Part shown: positions 1 to 5,206 of the stretch, piece after piece
Layout: each line of letters opens with the position of its first letter
Position numbering within the stretch: the stretch's first letter is position 1
Origin: CAVRZY01 sp963725415
GTDB taxonomy: Bacteria; Acidobacteriota; Terriglobia; Bryobacterales; Bryobacteraceae
Length of the DNA stretch: 5,206 bases
Direction of reading: 5' to 3'
NCBI GenBank assembly: GCA_963725415.1
Contig: CAVRZY010000256.1
Coordinates: 1-5,206 of the forward strand
Program-made: the position numbers and the translations under genes
The notes under the pieces: model-generated
Seen by the model: only the letters and a program-made list of their open reading frames with translations
The model's database searches: none
What the model was told of the DNA's origin: nothing

Positions 1-1076
1 TCCGGGCACTCGCCGCGGGCGCAATACCCTTTCTCGTACAGTTCTTGCGCCGGCATTTGCTCTGCCGACAACAACGTCACCACGAAGCGAGGATTGGCGC
101 CTTTGTCCAAGTGCTCCGCTTTGGCGATCACACGCCGCTGGCGGCTCCAGGTTTTTTCGGTCGCGTAGAAGAATTCGCTGAACACGCGGGCGGGCGTTTT
201 GGTTTCCTCGTATTGCTTCTCGGCTTGCGCCATCTGTGCCTCGATCAGTTTCTTCAAACGCGGATTCTGCGCCAGCCCGAAGATGTAGTCCATGCCCTCG
301 CTCTCGCACCACGCCATCAGTTTCTCCCGGCAGAAGCCCGCGTCGCCCCGCAACAGGATCTTCACGGCCGGCCAGCACTGGCGAATGCGCCCCACCACAG
401 GCTCCAACTCCTCCACCGAATCGGCCGACGCATCCATGTCGGAAGTCCTCAGGCGGGCGCACAACAGGTGCTCTCCGCAAAACACGTACAGCGGCAGATA
501 GCAGTAATCGTGGTAATAGCCGTGATAGAAGCGTCCTTCCTGATGCCCGTACACGATATCATCGGTGGCATCCAAATCCAGAATGATCCGATCGGGAGCC
601 TGTTGCTGCGCTTCTAAGAACAGATCCACCAGCAGCGTATCGATGCTCTCCGGGTCCACCCCGATCTTCTTGGTTTCCGGCTTGTCCGACTCCTTCTGCC
701 GCGGACTGCCGTCGTAGTCCGGTGCCGTCAACTCCAGGCGGTTGAGCGTGCTCTTGCCGGCCAACGCTTTGCCGCGATCTTGCGCACGCCGCCGTTGCTG
801 GCCCTTCCCATCATCCTTGCTCAGCGCCACGGCCAGCATCGGATCGCGCCGCAATTCATCGTGGTCATTGAGATCCTCGTAGCCCAGCGCCAACCCGAAC
901 ACGCGCTGCAGGATCAGATCCAACAGCGGGTGCTCGATCTGCTTGGGGCTGCGGTAGTCGGTGAAGCAAGCGGCGAAGCGCCGTACGATCCCCGTCCGCT
1001 CCTCCAGTTTCTTCAACACCAAGTTAAGCTCAGCCCGCAAACCGCCCCGCTCTACCAGGCCGCCACCAAACAGCAC
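1..1076 (-). CDS. IS1380-family DDE transposase, C-terminus beyond window edge
   Basis: This gene encodes a cut-and-paste transposase that binds the ends of its insertion sequence and catalyses strand transfer through a DDE active site. The reverse-strand frame is open from the left edge to a stop at 1116-1118. Family landmarks run in order: ERTGIVRRFAACF near residues 26-38, LGYEDLNDHDELR, GKALAGKSTLNRLEL, then the first catalytic aspartate region ILDLDATDD (Asp at 576-578 and 570-572, about residues 167-169), GRFYHGYY, and the second aspartate in LLRGDAGF (342-344, about residue 245). The catalytic glutamate, normally in an ENRIKE-like motif, should lie just off the left edge. About 357 codons are visible, against my recollection of roughly 430-460 for the family. 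The start is uncertain: no ATG lies in frame after the upstream stop, so I chose GTG at 1074-1076, and no clear ribosome binding site precedes it. The N-terminus may therefore be slightly damaged. The family assignment is firm. Confidence 0.9.
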   Translation of the reverse strand, partial: MLFGGGLVERGGLRAELNLVLKKLEERTGIVRRFAACFTDYRSPKQIEHPLLDLILQRVFGLALGYEDLNDHDELRRDPMLAVALSKDDGKGQQRRRAQDRGKALAGKSTLNRLELTAPDYDGSPRQKESDKPETKKIGVDPESIDTLLVDLFLEAQQQAPDRIILDLDATDDIVYGHQEGRFYHGYYHDYCYLPLYVFCGEHLLCARLRTSDMDASADSVEELEPVVGRIRQCWPAVKILLRGDAGFCREKLMAWCESEGMDYIFGLAQNPRLKKLIEAQMAQAEKQYEETKTPARVFSEFFYATEKTWSRQRRVIAKAEHLDKGANPRFVVTLLSAEQMPAQELYEKGYCARGECP

Positions 1077-1170
1077 CGTAGACTCAAGGCCATTCTGGCT
1101 CGGATGGAGCGCCTGTCACGAACCGCCTTAGCTCGCCTGGCGAAGCAGGCAGAGAATACCGACTGACCTC
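1..1170 (-). mobile_element. Partial IS1380-family insertion sequence
   Basis: This is the transposase-bearing end of an IS1380-like element, seen from its promoter-proximal side. Its other end is outside the window. The right boundary is approximate: I could not identify a terminal inverted repeat or target duplication between the transposase start and the first recognisable primase codons near 1282. Those roughly 200 bases hold no gene that I can support. The primase remnant begins abruptly just beyond, lacking its usual N-terminal part, so insertion of this element into or beside the cassette is a reasonable inference. Confidence 0.55.
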
Positions 1171-1281
1171 GGGATGCCCACTTGGTCGTACCACAGACTG
1201 TTTTCCGCCCTCCGGCTGCCACCAGTCGCCTATCCCCCCTGCTCTCCGCCACTTGCTCTCACCCCCTTCCCTCAGCGAGCC

Positions 1282-1765
1282 GGTTTGATGAGAAATCCGG
1301 CTTACATGCATCGCATCGTCTTTCCACTGGAAGGCAATCTGTATGGCCGCAGCATCTCGGCCGCGGCGCCACCTCACCGGTTTTTGCCAGGCACCCAAGG
1401 GCGGCTTGTATGCATGGGAACAAGTCCGGCGCTATCCGGAAGTGATTCTCGTCGAGGGTATGTTCGACTAGGCCGTGTTGTGGCAGGCAGGTTTTCACAA
1501 CATCACCTGTTCGATGGGAACCCATCTCAATGCCTGCCAGTTTCGACAACTGTGCGACGGCCCGCGAACCGTTTATCTGACCTTCGATGTCGACGCCAAC
1601 GGCAGCGGCCAACAGGCCGCGCAGGAGCTGGCCGATCGTCTGCGGGAGCAAGGCATCACCACTCGCCGCGTCTCTCTGCCCGCTGGCCACGATCCCAACT
1701 CCTTCTTCGTCCAGGGCGGTGATGCGCGACAGTTCCAAGCTCTTCTGGAGGCCGCTCAGCCATGA
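1282..1765 (+). pseudogene. DnaG-like primase / Toprim-domain protein, 5'-truncated remnant
   Basis: This is the C-terminal part of a primase-like protein of the CHC2 zinc finger plus Toprim type, which would make RNA primers or bind DNA during element replication or transfer. Recognisable sequence starts in frame 1 at AGLMRNPAYMHRIVFPLEG, followed by NLYGRS and HRFLPG. An extra C in the run 1394-1396 then shifts to frame 2 (GGLYAWEQV). The Toprim glutamate motif VILVEGMFD (Glu codon 1454-1456) and the acidic pair TFDVDANG (Asp codons 1586-1588 and 1592-1594) are intact, as is the LPAGHDPNSFF tail. A TAG at 1469-1471 follows FD, where relatives probably have tyrosine. The remaining open stretch starts at GTG 1475 and ends at TGA 1763-1765. 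The N-terminal zinc finger is absent, possibly removed by the neighbouring IS1380 element. The Toprim assignment is strong; a mobile-element role is inferred from the neighbours. Confidence 0.8.
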
Positions 1766-2807
1766 GATTCCATGTGATCTGCCGCGCACCTCCAACTCCG
1801 CGCAAAGTCCGATTCGCGTGGTCGAGCAGACACCGGCCGGGAGGTTGGCTGGGTCAATCGCTACCTGGACCGCGAGTATGTCCGCCGCCTGGCGGACACT
1901 ACTCTGCGCATCTACGCTCACAGCTGCTGCACTTTGTTCGCTGGTGGGAGAGTGTTCATCACACCGGCGGCATTGCCGAAGGCGACCTGACCGAATCGAC
2001 GCTCCTGGATTATGTGAGGTTCCAGTCCAGCCAACAACCTCGGCCTTTCCGGTTCCACCATCAATGACCGCATCGCCGTCGCCGATCGCGCCCTGCGCAA
2101 CGAGTTCCCCGACGCTCCCTGCCAGATGGCCCAGGGCTTTCATCAAGCCTTCTTGCGGCGCGGGCCGATGGGCCTGGGCCGGCCGAGCGGTAATGATGAG
2201 CCGGTTGCGAGTGAAGCCGGCCAAACGCAACATCGTCCCGCTCTCGGTGGATGAGGTGGCGCGCTTCTGGTCCAGTTTCCGCACGTCGCGTGACTTGGCC
2301 ATCGTGGGATTGATGCTTCTGCAAGGGCTGCGGTCGGCCGAAGTGTTGGCGTTGAATCAGGACGACGTGTTGCTCTCCGAAGCGCAACTCCGCGTGCGCG
2401 GCAAAGGCAACAAACTGCGCTTCCTGCCACTGGCGCCGGAGACCGTGCAACTCCTCGATCACTATCTGCGGCTGGAACGGCCCCATCCCGGCACCGCCGC
2501 GCTGTTCGTCTCGCTCAAGGGACCCGCCCGCGGAGCCCGCATGACCACCGCGGGATTACGATCCTTGTTCCGCTACCATCGCCAGACCACCGGCGTCACG
2601 CTCGCCAACCCGCATCGATTCCGACACACCTTCGCCTCCGACATGGTGCGCGCCGGCATCAGCCTGCCCGCGCTCATGCAGTTGATGGGTCATGCCGACA
2701 TCCAGACCACCCTGCTCTATGTGCAGGTCACTCCACAAGATGTCTACCTGCAGTATGCGCGCGCCGTGGCGCAGCACATTCGCCCGCTTCCGGTGACCTC
2801 ATCATGA
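1762..2807 (+). pseudogene. Tyrosine recombinase 1 (phage-type integrase), frameshifted
   Basis: This is a site-specific recombinase that cleaves DNA through a 3'-phosphotyrosine link. The ancestral start is most likely ATG 1762, overlapping the primase stop. The protein then crosses frames: PIRVVEQT (frame 3), GREVGWVNRYLDREYVRRL and TLRIYAH (frame 2, after loss of a base near 1831), LLHFVRWWESVHH and ESTLLDYVRF (frame 1, after loss of a base at about 1919-1923), STINDRIAVADRALRNEFP (frame 2, extra T in 2046-2048), and the catalytic domain in frame 3 after a shift near 2182-2190. A further shift is needed between 1766 and 1811. The N-terminal part resembles a SAM-like core-binding domain. 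The catalytic set is complete: Arg at 2331-2333, Lys in RGKGNK, HRFR at 2613-2624, LMGH, and nucleophile Tyr at 2718-2720. The reconstructed length of about 348 residues is normal. It ends at TGA 2805-2807. Confidence 0.85.
2193..2807 (+). CDS. Residual ORF: catalytic domain of tyrosine recombinase 1
   Basis: This is the undamaged 3' portion of the broken recombinase gene. It could still be translated from ATG 2193 or 2196 as a protein of about 204 residues. It carries the whole catalytic fold: SVDEVARFW, the Arg box LLQGLRSAEVLAL, the strand with RVRGKGNKLRFLPL, the His-x-x-Arg box HRFRHTFASDMVRAG, LMGHADIQTT and the tyrosine in LLYVQ. The core-binding domain that would clamp DNA is missing from this ORF, so a free product would be unlikely to recombine DNA efficiently. 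The same frame stays open further upstream, to about 1587, but that extension is antisense-like nonsense relative to the family and reads across the primase gene. No convincing ribosome binding site precedes 2193. I list it because the frame is intact, not because expression is likely. Confidence 0.5.
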   Translation: MMSRLRVKPAKRNIVPLSVDEVARFWSSFRTSRDLAIVGLMLLQGLRSAEVLALNQDDVLLSEAQLRVRGKGNKLRFLPLAPETVQLLDHYLRLERPHPGTAALFVSLKGPARGARMTTAGLRSLFRYHRQTTGVTLANPHRFRHTFASDMVRAGISLPALMQLMGHADIQTTLLYVQVTPQDVYLQYARAVAQHIRPLPVTSS

Positions 2808-3946
2808 ACCGCGCGCGACGTCCCCCGCTCCAACATCCGCTGGCTCCTGTCTTTGACCGTGCTGTCGATTCACGCAGCGCTTCGCTCCGTCCGGACACGA
2901 CTCGTCACTACCGTGGGACCATCCGCAACTTCCTGACCTATCTCGGCGCCATTCATCCCGAGGTGTGCTCTCTGGGTCAACTGCGCCGTGATCCACACTC
3001 CTCGGCTGGATGTCTCGCCTGCGCTCGCAAGCGCCGCCGCTGGCCACGGCCTCCTGTATCAACCGGCTCATCCATCTGCGCCCCATCTTCCACGAACTGG
3101 CTTGGACCGAACAGCTTCCTGAACTCGCCCATCTGATCCGCCCGCGAGGACATTCCGCGCCTCCCGCAAAGACTTGCACGCCCGCTCACCGCCCAGCAGG
3201 ATCAACTTCTGCAGCAGGAGTTCATCCGCCGCAACGATCTGGGCGGCAATGCCTTTCTGCTGATTCGCCACACCGGCATGCGCATTGGCGAGTGCGCCGA
3301 TTTGTCCTTCGATTGCCTCCGCTCCACGGGTCCGGATCAATGGGCGATTCACGTGCCGCTCGGCAAACTGAAGACGGAACGCATGGTCCCGGTGGATTCG
3401 TTGGTGTGTGACGCTCATCCAACGCTTACGATTCTTTCGCTTCCTCGATCCGCTGCCTGCCGATGGCCGGCTCCTGGCCCGGCGCAGCACCAAAGAAGCC
3501 CTCGTTCGTCAACTCCGCGATTACTCTGCACCAGGTCTGTCATTCTCTCGGCCTCTCCACGCGCATCGTCCCGCACCAGTTTCGCCACACCTATGCCACC
3601 GAGATGCTTCGCGCCGGCGTCGGCTTTCCCGCCGTGATGAAATTACTCGGCCACACTTCTCCGGAAATGACGATGCGCTATATCGACGTGGCGTTGAACT
3701 GATCTCCAGCGGGAATTTCAACAGGCTCGTTCAAAACCTCGGCATCTGGTTCCCCAGCCGAAAACACCACTCGCCGCCATTCGAACTGGCCTCGACGGGG
3801 TCATCGATTCCTTGCAGGCTGCTCAACATGCACTGGAGATGTTCCGGCGGGCGCTGCCGAACGGTGCTGCACGCAGTTGCCTCGACCGGCTCTCCAATCG
3901 CCTCACCAAAATCGTCACAGAGGCGCGCAAACTCCGCACACCCTGA
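2804..3946 (+). pseudogene. Tyrosine recombinase 2, frameshifted, with long C-terminal extension
   Basis: This is a second, clearly different tyrosine recombinase, presumably the partner of the first. It starts at ATG 2804, overlapping the previous stop. The frame path is: RPDTTRHYRGTIRNFLTYLG to RRDPH in frame 2; a missing base near 2998; LGWMSRLRSQ to ELAHLIR in frame 1; an extra C in 3141-3143; REDIPRLPQ, then RHTGMRIGECADLSFD, in frame 2; an extra base near 3413; IQRLRFFRFLDPLPADG in frame 3; an extra T at 3525; VPHQFRHTYATEMLRAG and LLGHTSPEM in frame 1. Catalytic residues are Arg at 3281-3283, Lys in GKLKTER, HQFR at 3574-3585 and Tyr at 3679-3681. An extra A at 3697-3698 creates the early stop at 3700-3702. 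In frame 2 the protein continues without a stop (TDLQREFQQARS to EARKLRTP) to TGA 3944-3946. The reconstructed length is about 380 residues. The longest residual piece of the catalytic domain is 3463-3702. Confidence 0.85.
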
Positions 3947-4043
3947 GAACGGGCAGAGATTGGCCGGTTAAGTCCGCCACTCGGAAGTCGGCCCCGGACG
4001 GCAATCTGGGAGATGAGGTGCCCAGCCGCTCCGTCATGTAAGG

Positions 4044-4068
4044 TGCGCACCGTTTTGTCCGGCGCGCA
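4044..4068. repeat. Imperfect inverted repeat (9-base arms, 7-base spacer)
   Basis: The arms TGCGCACCG (4044-4052) and CGGCGCGCA (4060-4068) are inverted repeats matching at 8 of 9 positions, around the spacer TTTTGTC. Read as RNA from the minus strand, the single mismatch becomes a G-U pair, so all nine positions pair. Read from the plus strand it is an A-C mismatch. The hairpin lies about 35 bases past the stop of the minus-strand NHL gene, so a role at the 3' end of that transcript is plausible. No T-run follows, so it is not a standard intrinsic terminator. The left arm lies inside a perfect 10-base palindrome (4042-4051). The arm/spacer dimensions also resemble a tyrosine-recombinase core site about 100 bases beyond the cassette. 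Confidence 0.45.
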
Positions 4069-4101
4069 TTCACTGTTAGCGCTCAGGGGGCCCCGCCCCG
4101 C

Positions 4102-4704
4102 TCACAGCCCGCGGTCGAGCCAGCCCGGGTACCAGCGGAAGACGTTGCCGGTCAGGCTGCCGATGAAGATCTCGCCTTTGGCGCTGACGCTGATCCAGTG
4201 GCCGGGGCTTTCCATCGAGCCCAGGATGCGGCCTGTGTCCAGATCGATCTTCATGATGCGGCCGGCCAGCGTGTCGTAAGTCAGGTTCTCGATGTTGCTG
4301 CGGTGGGTGATGATCCACATCTCGTCGCGCGGCGTGATCGAGATGCCTTGCGTGGCGCCCAGGTGGGTCCACTGCTTGAGGAATTTGCCGCCGGCATCGA
4401 AGCACTGAATGCGGTTGTTCTCGCGATCGCTCACCCAGACGCGGCCTTTGGAATCGAGCTGAACCTGGTGCGGCAGGTTGAACTCGCCGGGCCCCGCGCC
4501 ACGCTTGCCCCACTCCAGCAGATACTTGCCGTCGCGGGAGAACTTCACCACCCGCGAGTTGCCGTAGCCGTCGGAGACGTAAAAGTCCCCATTCGCCGCA
4601 AAAGCGACGTCGGTGGGCCGGTTGAAGGTGCGCTGGTCGGTCCCCGCCTTGCCTTTGACGCCGAGCGTCATCAGCAACTGGCCTTCCCCGGTGAACTTCA
4701 TCAC
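4102..4704 (-). CDS. NHL-repeat beta-propeller protein, 5'-truncated
   Basis: NHL repeats of about 40 residues each form one blade of a beta-propeller, usually extracytoplasmic and used for ligand binding. Some members resemble peptidyl-alpha-hydroxyglycine amidating lyase. Two strong repeats are seen at about residues 27-66 (RPTDVAFAANGDFYVSD ... KYLLEWG) and 75-112 (LPHQVQLDSKGRVWVSDREN ... KFLKQW). Weaker blades follow, including ITPRDEMWII and SVSAKGEIFIGSL. The gene ends with RWYPGWLDRGL at TGA 4102-4104. The listed start, GTG 4702-4704, has no ribosome binding site. Family-like sequence (LIDTGIHQVMKF) continues upstream to about 4728-4743, where it meets dnaK sequence and then an in-frame TAA at 4750-4752. 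The N-terminal blades and any signal peptide are therefore gone. The remaining frame has no internal indels. The fold assignment is firm; I cannot name a substrate, and expression is doubtful. Confidence 0.8.
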   Translation of the reverse strand: MMKFTGEGQLLMTLGVKGKAGTDQRTFNRPTDVAFAANGDFYVSDGYGNSRVVKFSRDGKYLLEWGKRGAGPGEFNLPHQVQLDSKGRVWVSDRENNRIQCFDAGGKFLKQWTHLGATQGISITPRDEMWIITHRSNIENLTYDTLAGRIMKIDLDTGRILGSMESPGHWISVSAKGEIFIGSLTGNVFRWYPGWLDRGL

Positions 4705-5206
4705 CTGGTGGATGCCGGTGTCGATGAGCGCAAGGCGTCCTTTACTGCTTTAACCTTGCCCTCCACCTCCTCGTTCAGCTCGGCGGGTATCTTGTCCTTA
4801 TTGTCCCGCAGCGTTTTCTCGGCGGTGTAGGCGAGGGTATCGGCCAGGTTGCGGGCTTCCACCTCCTCGCGGCGCTTAGCATCCTCAGCCGCGTACTGCT
4901 CTGACTCCCGCTGCATCTTCGCCACCTCTTCCTTGGACAGCCCGGACGAGGCGGTGATGGTTATTTTCTGCTCCCGGCCGGTGCCCTTATCATGAGCCTT
5001 GACATTGAGGATGCCGTTGGCATCGATGTCGAAGCTGACCTCAATCTGGGGCACTCCTCTAGGAGCCGGCAGTATGCCATCAAGCATAAACCGCCCCAGG
5101 GTTCGGTTATCTGCTGCCATAGGTCTCTCCCCCTGGAGGACATGAATCTCAACGCTGGGCTGGTTATCAGCCGCGGTGCTGAAAACCTGGCTCTTGGAGG
5201 TGGGGA
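4701..5206 (-). CDS. dnaK: DnaK (Hsp70) chaperone fragment: substrate-binding domain, C-terminal lid lost
   Basis: DnaK is the cytoplasmic Hsp70 chaperone that binds exposed hydrophobic peptides under ATP control with DnaJ and GrpE. The frame is open from the right edge: PTSKSQVFSTAADNQ, IHVLQGERPMAADNRTLG, LDGILPAPRGVPQIEV, FDIDANGILNVKAHDKGTG and KITITASSGLSKEEV. These are diagnostic of the beta-sandwich substrate-binding domain, corresponding to about residue 418 onward of E. coli DnaK. Helical lid sequence follows (ARNLADTLAYTAEKTLRDN, IPAELNEEVEGKVKAV) and stops being DnaK-like after KDAL, around E. coli residue 545. Eight foreign residues (SSTPASTR), read out of frame from the NHL gene, then lead to TGA 4701-4703. 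The lid tail and the acidic C-terminus are lost. The ATG at 5118-5120 is an internal methionine, not the start; the ATPase domain lies outside the window. Identity is certain. Whether the truncation is genomic or an assembly join is not. Confidence 0.93.
   Translation of the reverse strand, partial: PTSKSQVFSTAADNQPSVEIHVLQGERPMAADNRTLGRFMLDGILPAPRGVPQIEVSFDIDANGILNVKAHDKGTGREQKITITASSGLSKEEVAKMQRESEQYAAEDAKRREEVEARNLADTLAYTAEKTLRDNKDKIPAELNEEVEGKVKAVKDALRSSTPASTR
4726..4745. other. Breakpoint joining dnaK to the NHL-repeat gene
   Basis: On the minus strand, DnaK-type sequence (frame with codon starts at 4740, 4737 and so on shifted by one from the NHL frame) runs to KVKAVKDAL. NHL-type sequence in the other frame begins at about GRLALIDTGIHQV. 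Both similarities fade within the same 20 bases, so the join is sharp with at most a short overlap. Neither gene would naturally start or end here: dnaK lacks its lid end and the NHL gene lacks its first blades and start. I see no insertion sequence, direct repeat or terminal inverted repeat at the join. Confidence 0.7.

Larger units (their letters stand above)
1282..3946 (+). mobile_element. Decayed cassette: Toprim primase plus two tyrosine recombinases
   Basis: Three co-directional genes lie head to tail with four-base ATGA overlaps (1762-1765 and 2804-2807), the layout of a translationally coupled operon. The products are a primase with a Toprim domain and two different tyrosine recombinases. 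Adjacent, overlapping pairs or trios of tyrosine recombinases are known from Tn554-like and RIT (recombinase in trio) elements, where they move the element together. Here the upstream partner is a primase-like protein, so the cassette is not a plain example of either. I remember similar gene sets in environmental genomes but know no accepted name. Every gene is broken, so the unit is probably immobile. The ends are not defined: the left limit given is the first recognisable primase sequence, and the right limit is the ancestral stop of the second recombinase. Confidence 0.7.

Noticed and set aside
780..1166. Plus-strand open frame of 128 codons opposite the transposase
   Set aside because: It lies mostly antisense to a frame with strong IS1380 motifs and has no recognisable domain; its helix-like tail past 1080 is not enough to call a gene.
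1278..1302. Inverted repeat with arms AGCCGGTTT and AAATCCGGCT
   Set aside because: It falls within recognisable primase coding sequence (RAGLMRNPA), has one gap, and has no partner copy that would mark an element end.
1259..2302. Long minus-strand open frame of 347 codons
   Set aside because: It is antisense to the primase and recombinase 1 remnants, whose plus-strand translations carry clear motifs; its own translation is low-complexity and unrecognised.
1587..2807. One continuous 406-codon plus-strand gene
   Set aside because: Only the part from about 2190 is genuine recombinase (plus a short stretch near 1812-1831). The rest reads the primase and the recombinase N-terminus in the wrong frame.
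1762..3946. Programmed ribosomal frameshifting as an explanation of the split frames
   Set aside because: There are too many shifts, in both directions and at unrelated sites, and a nonsense codon lies in the upstream gene. Decay or sequence error is simpler.
4198..4830. Plus-strand open frame of 210 codons
   Set aside because: It is a shadow of the NHL and dnaK genes, which have clear family motifs on the minus strand.
1..5206. tRNA, rRNA, CRISPR array or anti-phage system
   Set aside because: No spaced direct repeats and no recognisable RNA gene sequence were seen. No defence nuclease or toxin-antitoxin motifs appear in any credible frame.

Overview
The window is GC-rich bacterial DNA dominated by mobile-element remnants. 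Taxonomy cannot be fixed from it. IS1380-type transposases, this kind of primase/recombinase cassette and NHL-repeat proteins are familiar to me from Acidobacteriota-like soil and sediment genomes. The DnaK fragment reads more like Chloroflexota (Dehalococcoidia-like). Both impressions come from memory, and together they leave open a chimeric contig or horizontal transfer.

Layout. Positions 1-1076 (minus strand) hold most of an IS1380-family DDE transposase, cut by the left window edge. From about 1282 to 3946 (plus strand) lies a decayed three-gene cassette: a Toprim (DnaG-like) primase fragment, a first tyrosine recombinase and a second tyrosine recombinase. The genes overlap by ATGA stop/start junctions at 1762-1765 and 2804-2807. 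About eleven single-base frameshifts and one nonsense codon break them, yet the ancestral proteins can be followed almost completely by switching frames. All catalytic residues I can check are still encoded. The second recombinase can be traced to 3946, well past the first stop at 3702.

Positions 3947-4101 are non-coding and contain one strong hairpin. On the minus strand, 4102 to about 4745 encodes a 5'-truncated NHL-repeat beta-propeller protein. It abuts, at about 4726-4745, a dnaK fragment (4701 to the right edge) that keeps the substrate-binding domain but loses its C-terminal lid. The join is abrupt: two unrelated genes, each broken, in different frames.

The cassette genes probably once worked as one transposition unit, with two recombinases for DNA cleavage and joining and a primase-like protein of unknown role. 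The unit now looks dead. The transposase, NHL and dnaK frames flanking it show no indels, so the damage is local and is better explained by decay than by general sequencing error.
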